Source of the DNA: Strongylocentrotus droebachiensis
Taxonomy: Eukaryota > Echinodermata > Echinoidea > Camarodonta > Strongylocentrotidae
Direction: 5' to 3'
Length of the DNA: 64,000 nt
Assembly: GCA_035222895.1 (NCBI GenBank)
Contig: JAVYIG010000637.1
Span: 347,501-411,500, forward strand
Made by a program: the position numbers and the translations under genes. Shown here in pieces: positions 47,501 to 59,500 of the stretch. The first letter of the stretch is position 1. Every line of letters begins with the position of its first letter. Under the pieces are notes generated by a model. That model made no database searches, was not told where the DNA came from, and saw nothing but the letters and a program-made list of their open reading frames with translations.

Positions 47501-50500
47501 GTGTGTAAAGTCAATACGGGTCGACCTTTTTCTTTTGTTACGAAAAGGACATTTTGGCAACACGCATGCGGTCATTTCGAAACCTGAGTGGGGGGGGGGG
47601 GGGGCGGGGATACAGTTGAGTCCTGGTCATGCGATTGCATTGTGAAAGAAACGGTGTGGAGTCGATCAGAAAAGGTTGAAGTTTTTTTAGCACATGAGTA
47701 TTTGTGTGTATTACAAGGTTCTGGAAATTTTAAAATGATATTAAATTGGCCAAGTCTTTGGTAAAGTTACAAGCATTGTACACAGAAAGATGTATAAGGG
47801 ACTACACGAACACGTAACGAAAGAATCTGTCCCGATTTTTACGATGTTACATGCCATATTTAGAATATGAAGGCATTTGAAGAGCCATGCTTTTCAGTGA
47901 GCATGTTTTATCTGATGTTCTTCCACACTTGCATAATAACAATGATAATGCTCACAAATTATTTTCACCTCTTTCCAGAACTCAACCTTCTCTTTAAGCT
48001 AATTCATGGCTAAATTTGCAGTTAGTTATCATTTCACATGCATTCCCTGCTTTTGTCTTTAATACTGAGTTGGGATTCGTTCTCCAATCCGTGCTTTAAT
48101 CTCGATCAAATTTAATTTTGTAATTTAAATCAAACAGGAACATAGGTGCCCAAAAGGTCACATATGATCATTGGCAGTTCCTCTTAAATTCAGCTATGTA
48201 CATTCAGTACATCATTTAGGTTTTTATAGAGAACCATCTTATTGTCTTATGAATTATTATGTATGTTAATGGCAATGCAATCGAAGTGTTCTAGTTGATA
48301 GATATAGATTGTTTTGCACAACAGTACTTGAAAACAAAATATCGCCTCGTTCGGAATGGTGCTAATGGGTTGAATTATTTTGCTTATACGATCACATAGT
48401 CTGCTCTCATGTCTTGATATTTAATCGTAACTACACTTGTAGGTGAACCTTTGAGAGCCGGATATTTAGTATTAAGATTAAGATTTCCGCACATCAATTG
48501 TTAGACAAACTGGAAGTACTTCTATAATATTCTGAAATACGTGCTCTCTAATTAAAAGCTCTATTTTAAAAGCATCACATTTTGAACAGTTATTGTTTTT
48601 CCCATAGTTGTAAATTTTAACCCTGTTTATTAATGTTTTTCCTAACATTCTTTTACAGTTCGACGTTCCCCCATTCAGGAGGTTGACGATGATACACGTA
48701 AGCTAACATGGGCTCCTAGTCTAACATAATAATAAAAGCGTGTTAAGATATGAAGCACAAAACCTCAACGGTTACAACGTGCAAATGATCATTACCGAGC
48801 AACAAATAATATTAATAATAATATTGATAATGATAATAATAAATAAAGAATATATAAATTACTACTACTACTAATTCTACTACTTCTACATTATAGTAGT
48901 ACCACTACTACTGCTACTGATAGTAATAATAATGGTAAAAATATCTGGCATTTGTATTGCGCCATCTATCTATAGAACTTCTATTCTGAGGCGCACAAGG
49001 AGAAATAGATGAGAATAAGAATCTGAATAACAGAGGCCCTGTATCTATACTGAGCTCTCTGTTTAATATACAGAAATGTGAAGTGTATTACACTTTACGG
49101 TATCACCAACAACAAAAAACAGCAGCAGTTTACCACTAAATATCTGAAAGAATTATGTAAAAAATATATGAGGCATTACCATCTCCGTTGTGTTAGAAAG
49201 AAATTGATAGGTTTTTAAAGTTGATATTTTAAGAGAATCCCAAATATTGAGATAATTACATAAAAAGAAAGCTTTTAACCCCCAGAATAACACTAAATGA
49301 TGTCCAACTGACAAACAAAAAGTTTAGAATGGTGAATTTATGCAAGTAAACTCTACCAAACTATCTAAGTCTGAAACCCGAGGTGCATGTAGAGTCGGGC
49401 CTCTATCCGTGACGTCACGAACGGGACTCATGGGCTCAGTGAGAGGGAATGGCAGTGATATCCCTACGTAAATGCTATCCTGTCAGAGCTTAGATTTGTT
49501 GTTGTTAATGAGTATATATGATGGATTTTCTGTTTTCATTTGAATGAAGAATAACGAAGAAACATTTTCCAGTCGCTGATTTCTTTTTATATCCTCAAAT
49601 TCACCTATTTGTTAGAGATTTAAGACGAGTTTACTGCTTGGGAAACAAGGTTAAATCATGCACTGGAATAGGCGGATGCATTATCTTGTCATCAGATAAG
49701 GTACAGGCCGGAGCAGTTTTGAAAAACGAATAGGCATAGAATTATGATAGTACTTATCATAGATATGTGTGACTGCCTCAAAAAAGGATACATTACCAGT
49801 TAAACATTTTATGTTGTAAAATATCAAACTTGAACGAGATCATGCAAGCACGCTTCCTCTATAATATTTTGACAACGTCTAGTGATCGAACGATATTCAT
49901 CCGCGAGTGATGCGGCTCTTGCACGAACGTTCGTGAAGCGAGCAGAATCGGGAGGTAATTAGACCAGGCCCCTGCTCTAGGAGCGGCTTGCTTGTGATGG
50001 AACGTACGGCAATTGCAAGAGGATGGAAGCGACGTTACCAGCTAAGAAAAACAACTAACAAAGACTTGCTCCTGACTACCGGTGTCAGAAGTGGTAGATC
50101 GCACAAATAATGCACAGCATGGAAGAAGATGAAGGATCTTCAGGGCGAAGGCGAAAGACATAGGGAAAAGGAAGTAGAAACCATTGGGAGATCGATGTAT
50201 GGTAATGAACTGTGCATGGGTACGGTCCACTTACCAGACAGCTACTGTCACTCCGTGCCTGGGCCGATTTCAACACCAAAACAATAATTACATGATGAAA
50301 ATATCGACTAATAGCACACCGTTGGCATGGATATGTCATAATTTTTAAAAGGGGAATTGATATTAATACTATGAAATATTAGGGGAAAGTAGAATTGTAC
50401 ATAGAATAATGATTTATTAGACTTTTCAGCCTTTGAAACAAAAATAAGCAGAAAATCGTATCTCTCTGCACATGCTTTCTATGGAACATCCGGTTACGTG

Positions 50501-53500
50501 AATATGCTCTTTCCCGGACGTGATGTCATATATAGTAGACCAGCGCCGTGCCTGATTTTCTATGCAGGCGGATATTTTCGACATTTCAATTAAGGATTTC
50601 GAGTAGCCAGAATTTTGTTGGTGATATACTATGTAATTAAAAAACTTATAAATAACATATGCTTGCCGTAGGTACCAAATTAAGGGACATTTATTTGCTT
50701 AGAATATCAGTTTTAAGGGGATTTAAACGGAAACTAAAAATATAACTGCCTTGCAAAATTCCTACTTGCCATTAGAATACCTAGATTTCTATGATTATGT
50801 TATATAAACAAGCCTAAGCCTGTGTGGGTTAGTGTTACGTGCGTGCGTGTGTGAGGCGTACAATCTGATATTTTTAACAATATTTTCTCTTCTCATCTGC
50901 ATATTCAGCGATTCATGGTACAACATCGGCATGCTCTGGTACCAATTCTTCAACCATCCCCATTGTTGAAACCACTTATGCTACAACTCAAGCTACTACT
51001 AGTGCTACCACTCCTGCGACCCCTTCCATCCCTCCACAGCCTGTTCCTTCTTCTGCCATAGCGAGATTCTTCTACACCAAGGTTAACAATGGCGAACCTA
51101 CAACATTGGTTTGTGTCGTGACAGGATCACCTCCACCGGCCTCTGAAAACATCAGTGTCACCGATGCAGTCGGTGGAGGTGAAGGGATTGTCTTTCAGGG
51201 GACCAATGTCAATGAATCAACCAGGACATCTTGGTACCAGGTTAGGGTGAGTCTGGATGAAGTACCTCAGAATTTCACGTGTCTTTTGCGCAGACTCGAC
51301 GGGGAAAGTGTCTCAACGGATCTGACTGTCTCTGTTTATGGTAAGTAATTCTGAACTATACCAGCATACCTGTTTTTGCTATTATTTACTGACAAGAGCT
51401 TAGAGCCCTGGGTAAGCATTCATTGTTAATGCGATAGGAATTGACAATGCTTTGTACATCTTCATGTACGTCACAAACAATGAATACAAATAATAAACAC
51501 AATTTGTCACTTTTTTATATTGCCTTTTCTGTCCTTAAAATATTGTATCCATGTGACAGGTGGCTATCTCATCAACTCAGCTCTCAAGTAACATAAGAAA
51601 AAGAGGATCACGGAGGACCAACGGTCACCGCTTAGGCATTGTTTTCTATATAGAGGGAGCAAGTTGCTACAAGTAGTACAGTGGGGCTTTAAATATGTAG
51701 TCTGTAGGATGGCTTCATACAAATGTTTTGAAACTCAATTTACATTCTATCAGAACCTCCAAGTTTTGTTGAATCTAACATACTCGTCCAAGAGATGACA
51801 TCTCACTCGGTCACCATACGATGGACACCTTGGAATGAGACTTATGATCATGGTGATGGGCCAGTGATTGGATATCGAGTCTACTACAACACACACGGAC
51901 AGGATGACATAGCTAGGGCTTCAAGAGATCTCATCAGAGATACAACTTTCACCATCACTAATTTGACACGGGACACAGAGTATGATTTCAGAGTGACTGC
52001 TTCTAAAGAGGGGCCAGCGGGTGAAGGGAGGTACAGCTCATCAGAAAGAGCTAGGACAAAGTGTACTGGTAAGAGCAGGAGATTATTATCATAATAACTG
52101 ATAATGGGTGGATCATCATCATCATTTTAACGGCCGCAGTCGGGATGAAGTTCACTCTTTCACGTCACCCGCTCTTTTCAATCTAGACCTTATTAACACT
52201 TTCTAACTTAAGATTGAGATTACGAGCAATTATTTCATTTAACGTTGTTGGTTGGTAAAGAAATTTAAATTAATGGAATTAATCTGTTGTCAAAAATTGT
52301 ACAAAGATGTTTAAAACAAAAGCACTCAACCAAGCGTTAACTTGCAGGTTCCGCCATCGTCATTTCTCGAGAGTTACTAATAACAGCAAATATAGTGGCG
52401 AAATTATCATAAGTTATGATAAATATTATAAAAATAACAGTTTAGTTTATTGGATATTATAATTATTTTTCCTCTTGACCATTAGGACCTTACCAGCGAT
52501 CCTTTGAGGTTTCAAGGTTTTCGATTGTTAAACTTCCCGCTCTCAAATGTTAGGCTGGTAAATATGGACTCACTGTAGTGAATTAACTCTAAATGCAGAC
52601 TAATTTGTAGACAGTATATTATTCACGTGACATGAATATTGTATAATTATTTATATTAACCAGCAACTGAATTACAACCAAAACAACTTAATTGTCTTAG
52701 TTTTTGTTGTTATCCTTTTTATAGCACCTTCTCAGGCGCCTGTTTTGTCCGTGAGAAATAGAGGTCAAACATTCATCACTTTGGATTGGGAGGTGAGCTA
52801 AGAATGATTTCAATGCATTTAATTTCTTATTATTACTATCAAGAAGCATTTTCAGTTCAATTTACTTAAGTTCAATAATTAAAATTTGCTTAATTGGGGG
52901 GAAAAAAGGGTTTACAATTTCAGTATGAGCGCTTATAAACGGACCCAAATACCTCAATTTTAAATACACAGAGATACACATTGCAAAAAGTCCTCTCGAA
53001 TATCATTTTTTACGTTAATTAGTTTGGATAAAGCGTTTCGTATGTTTATTCCGTATACTTATATAAAACATAAGAAATCATCAATGAAGATTCGTCCGGC
53101 TATTTTCGAAAATGTAAGGTTTGACGGTGAACATGGCGAACATAACGTTTGCAAATTAGGCAAATTGGTGCATTCTTCCCATTTTTCATATTTATATTAA
53201 TAACAGGTAATACCAGAGGAATCATGGGGATGCAGTGCCCTTTCTGGATTAGAAATCAATGTAAGCACCTATGGTCAAAATGGCTTTCCTCGAACCTTGA
53301 CATTTGATACTACTGCGGATACTGCTAACATTGGAGAGCTTGAGGATTGTACTACATATAACATCAACGCAGCATTTAGAAACAAAGACGAGTTGGGGAT
53401 CTCTTCAGAAATATTGTCAGTGAGCACGTCTTTGATACGTAAGAATTTTTTTCTTCTCTTATTTATTACTTTATTGCATTGAGTTGTACAATGATAACGC

Positions 53501-56500
53501 TCGGGCCGAAATACATTTACAATACCTTATATTCGCTTATTCATTATGACAAGTTAGTTTGTTTTATACTTCTTCTTTATTCTTGACAGATGATAGAAAA
53601 TTTACCAGAAAGACTATATCATTACGCTTAAAGTGAAATGTATGTCATTGAACGTTATTATTATTATTTTATTTGGCAGAAAACACATGATATCAAAATA
53701 CAGAGTTGAAAATAAAACAATTAATAGCAAATCACAACAAAAAGGAACACTGGGTGCACCCGGCTGTGCTGCCAGGCATTGGGCATTGGGCAAAGTTAAC
53801 CAAATGCCAGGCATTGGGCAAACTATAGTCCGCAGACCGCCCTCACTTATATCTAACCAGATGCAACCAGCGTTGCAGATTTATGTGACAAAGACAATAT
53901 AAGAGATACATGTATGTACCACAATTAAAATGCATCAAGACAAAAACTTCAAATTTCACCAGGGTTGCATCACACGCCGGAGACTCATGACCACACCAGC
54001 AGAAAAAAGTGGCACAATATGATTATGAGGGGAAATTTTGTATCCGTTGTGTGATTCAACCCTAGAAAATCATATAGACCTATACATACATTAAACATAA
54101 TACATATATTAAAAAACATGCAAAATGTGACATTACAACAAAGATAATATTGCACAGATAAAGTAAATGCATATACGTGTAATTGAAGGATAATTGCACG
54201 AAAGTTGAAAGAACCAACTCAGTGAATAGTGAATATACATGAAGAGAAATAAGGTGATAAAGGTCATTCAATAATCTATTTACCAAGTGAAGAGTAAATT
54301 ATTAAGTTCAGTTGAAATCTATGGAAAATAAGTATTAACATTATGAGTAAAAAAATGCTGTGGCATGTTGGCAGGCCAGCTTATTTAAATATACATGTAT
54401 AACTACATAACATTCTTCTAATAATTATATTGCACTGCTAAGCTAAATATCTGAGATATCATAATAGTATTGGAAATTTAAGTAATAACCCAACTAAGAG
54501 TGAACATTCAAATTTAATGGTGCCTTTTTAATAACGTTTATATAACGTTTTATATCTTTTAAGAAAACAGGACATTTCAGGAGTACATAGTAGTCAAATA
54601 TGGTCTAAATGCCATTATCACTTGTACGTTTAACGACCTTCAATTTTGTTCTTGAAATGTTCTTTCCATTTGCAAATTGCATCTTTCGTTTACCTGTATA
54701 TCTTAAATTTATTTCTAGGACCCGCATGTGTAGAAGCCCTTCAGATGTCACCTTCAACCACACAAATTGAAGTCAGCTGGACACTATCATCTAGCCAATG
54801 CTCCCCTGACTACTATATCATACGCTACAGTCTCTATCAGAAGCTTGCCTGCCAATCACCAGAAACCACCCTAACAGGGTTTGAAGTGAACACCAATGTC
54901 ACGCAATACAATAATCTAGTGGGGTTGGAGCCTTACTCGCGATACCGCATCACCGTTACAGCTGTAAATGGTGCCGGGCAGAGTGAACCCACGATCGGCT
55001 ATTCAGATACCAGGCCGGGACGTGAGTAATGAACTAATAAGCAAAATATCCTTTCCCCATAACAGTTCCAAGAAATGTACAAGGTGATAAATGTTGTTAT
55101 CCGTGTTATGATTATGAATATGGGATATATAGGATTTCCCGGCCAAATTCGCGAGTTTGTCATTCAAATTAATTTGTCTTGCGTTCAAATTCGACGGTTT
55201 AGTGCAGTCAGGTATATCTCGGGTTTATATTCCCTTTTCTAGTTTTCAAATCTATAGAATTTTCGTTAGAATCTAAGTATATTTCATTCAAATTAATGAA
55301 AAATGTGCTTCTTTCGCTATTTGGTCATTCGATTTGGCGCAACACGATTTTCTGACAACGCGACGGTGTACTTCTAGCATTTTAATTCATTTGTAGCATT
55401 CAAATTAGCACTTTGTGCACTTAAATTGATGGTCAATATACATTTCTCTCTTTTTCTTTCAAGATTGTTTTTTCATGTGTATTTCATCATATTTCATTTT
55501 CTTGCATTTATACACTTATACTTATTAGATTTATCTGATATTCATCAGCATTTAAGTTTGATTGTTAAGAAGAAAAAAACAACTTGCATCTACGGACCTG
55601 GTGGTCTCAGTATATTTGTAAATGTTCATGTAAGGAAGTTGTTTGTCTTATGTTTCATCATACATTTATCATAATTTCATTATGGAAGAAGGGTACAATA
55701 TTGTGTCTGGGGTAGGGACTAGAGTTACAATTTGAACATGATTCATTATTTAGCCATGTCTTTAGCCATCGATCTGCTGATGGGCAAGTAAACTATGAAA
55801 CTCTTTAAGAAAAACAGAGGGGTGCGCTGGGTATAAGAGACGATGTGAATTACTTTTGTAAAATTCCGAGTCTATAGTAAAAAGGGGCGATTGAGGGTAC
55901 CCCCACCTTTCCCGGGTATATGAACATGTCCGTGCAGAAATGCCATATCCCTTGATTTCGCCCCTTCTTTACTTTATGTCTGACTACACCCATCTGCATT
56001 GTCCTGAAAATAAATAAATGGAATAACAGCTTAGACCCCAATGGCAAATCATGCATTTTAACTACATTATTTAAAAACTGTAAAACTTTGTTGCAATTCT
56101 TCCCCCTAACATTCCTTACTTGAATACAAATATTACGAATACGAATGACAGGTGTTAATTTGAATGATAAAAATTACGCTTCGACAAGTGAATATTAATT
56201 TGAATGCTAGTTGAGCAGTTTCCAAATTGAATGACAGATCTATGAAACCCTTCGACCAAAATCCTAAATTAAATACAAAAACTGGAAAATTGAATGATAA
56301 TTGGCATGGCAAAGCCGATCTGCGCTAACTTAAATGCAAAGTAAATGAATTCGAATGACAAACACGCGAATTTAGCCGGGAAATCCTATAATATACAGAA
56401 ACAAAGTTCGTTTATGTCCAAAGCTCGTCACGTGAAATCGATTGTAAGGATCGTAATAAAGATATACTCCCAGTCATGAAAAGATAACCCCTTGGAAAAT

Positions 56501-59500
56501 ATAACTCCTTTGTATGTATCATACACCTTACCAGTCAAATCTCTATTAGATTCCCTGCATATAACATACGCTTTGATATAAAAATATAATTTTCAAGAAT
56601 TTTGCTTTGTTGAGATAATGAATGGTGCAGTTAAGTTGCCATGTATATTCCCTTCACCCTTCACGCTAGCCTTACTATGTAAGCGAATAACACGTCAAGT
56701 TTGAACCGATTAAGTACCGACCTTTTCTTATATTTCTGCTTCACTTCAGCACCGTCCAACATTACAAATGTCAGGGTTAACCCAGAAAGGACGTCTCCAA
56801 CACGATTAGGATTCACTTGGCAACCTCTCAACTGTAGTAATGTGAATGGAGTGTTCTGGTACTACTTTGCAAGAATCTACAAGGATGGTGATAGATTTTA
56901 TAGCATGGCTGGTGGGACGTACTTGGATGATGACTTTTCATACTCATCAATAGAGTTCAATGGTCTTGAGGCATGCACGATGTATGAACTGTATATCAAT
57001 GCCGGAAACCGTGCCTATCGTTATGGGTCAATTCCTGGAAATCTGTCTTATGCTATCGGTGTAACAGGAGTAACTTGTAAGTGTAAAAAAACGTACCAAG
57101 AAATTACATTTTTAGAATCACCTTCGGGATGTCCCATTGCCCTATTTCTAGGAATTCTCTAAAAGAATAGTGATAGTAAGGGGCGGAGGCGTTAATTCTT
57201 AACTGAATAAGTAAGTCTCTTTGTATTCAATATTTAGATACATCATGCATTATAATTGTATTTAATGATTATTATAATTAACCTTGGTTCATGTATGGAC
57301 CAGGTATTGATGATAGAGCTAAGAGTTATCATACAAGGAAAAAGGTACAGGTACAAAAAATTAGAAAATTAAAAAAAAAAAAATCTGTTTCTTGTATCAC
57401 GCTTTGTCCACCGCATTATGATGCTAAAGATGATCCAATATACATAACCCATCTTCGGACAGGCCTCCAATTCCTATGCTCACTGTATTTAAGGAAATCC
57501 TGTTTGTTGGATGAAACTAATTTGATTCTTTAACTCTTAAACAGAAATAGGTAAAACATGCTCACTGTTTACACAGTCTGAAATATATTAGAGCTTCATC
57601 TTTGGCACAGAGAAAATTAAGCTCGGAAGTCCATGAAAATGTATTACGATGGAGTTGCCTGAATGATAGGCGGGTCTCTGTCTTATGGCTAACGTTTGGT
57701 GTAATGTAAGACTTCTAGAATACAAACGCCTCTCCTGAAAATCGAATGTACACTATTTCGAAAGATAACAAATTTACATTTTCTCTCTATTTGTATTGAA
57801 TAAAGTCACAAGTGTATCCGCTAATGCAACTGAGGATCAACCCGGTCTGAGAGTTTACTGGCGTGTTCCGTCTCAATGCAATGTTGATTACTACAGATTA
57901 TCATATCAACTCATCTCAGGTAAGGCATGTCAAGATGTTCCTGTAATAGATGCTCAAGTCTACGAACTCAACGTCACATCAAGTACCACATATGTCTCCG
58001 AATACCTCCCAGACTTGGAATATTATGCCACTTATAACATCTCCATCATAGCTGTGATAAGAAGAGCAGAGAGTCTACCTATGATTGTTAGTGGAGAGAC
58101 ACGAGATGGAGGTATGTAAACAATTATGTTAATACTAGAGCGTTGGCGTATCTATGAGGAGGGAGGGGCACTTGCTCCGGGTGGCACTTGAAGGGACCGC
58201 AAAACACGCAAAAGAGAAAGAGAAAGGGTATAAAGAGAAGATAAATATCATTATAATATGAAGTCTAAATTTGCATAAAATATTTTTATTATTAAGGTTT
58301 CAAATGCAAAAGTTTCTAAAGCTTGGTCGCCTTGCTCGTCGCGTATGTTCCTTCAGGTCCCGAAATTTCGCGCTCCAGTATAAGATTTGTATAAGTTTTT
58401 ATACAGTATTCTCTCAAGCAGGCGCGTACACAGGGGGGGGGGGGGGGGGGGGGGGTTAAACCCCCCTTTGGTATTTTTTGTGTGTAAACCCCCCTAAATT
58501 TCCCTAACCCCCCCCTTTTGGCTGACCTCAAAAAGATGACCTTCCCCCCCCCCCCCAACGGAGCAAAATGTCAAATTTTCAAATTTCGATACCAAAAAAA
58601 AAAAAAAAAGTGACCTCTTACCCCCCCCCGCTTATTCAGCGGCTGGCTGAGTCGTTGCGAAATTTTCGGCCCGATTTATAAATGTTAACCCCCCCCCCCC
58701 CTTGACCTCTAAAGGGTTCAAGATTTATTGTAATGCAAATGATCATCAGCCTTGTTTAAATATAAGACAAAGGGCAAATGCAAAACTATTTAAAGTGATT
58801 TGTAATTGTTGAACATTTGAAAGAAATATTGTCACTTTCCGTAATGGTTAATTCAATTTTTTTGATCTGGTTTAATTAATTACATCCGAATTCCTGTTTT
58901 CTATTTTTGCTTTGGATTTATATCTACTTACATTTGCGATGTTGTTAATTGACTATTCAACACTGTGATTTTCTTCACAGACCCCTCTGCTATCGAGTCG
59001 GTGTCTTACACCTCTACTGCCCACTCCTTGCGCTTTGTGTGGAAGGAACCCTCTTGCGAAAGCCTACATGGTGTTTTGGATCGCTACGAATACGATATCT
59101 ATGGTGGGCAGAAAACTGTCCGGTATACATTGCGCACACTAAAGAACGATGTACAAATAACTGGTCTTGATGCTTGCACAAAATATCGCTTCAGAATAAG
59201 AGTAGTTACTACCCGGCCGAGATGGAGTGATTGGCATATGGAAATGGCAATGACTAATATATCAGGTTTGCCAAATAAGATATAAGTCTACCGTACATTT
59301 GTATTAGTTATAGAGATATGAATTATGCAATTTGTCCATTGTACACATCGAACTATTAGCGACTAAAGAGTAATTGTTTATAATGGATAGTATGGGGAAC
59401 TGCATGTTTCGAATTCCAATTCAAATCGGTTTTAATACAGTCCATCTAGTGACGTTGCTCCAAGATAGGTAGATAGCTTTTAGTTTTACTGCTAGCCTAG

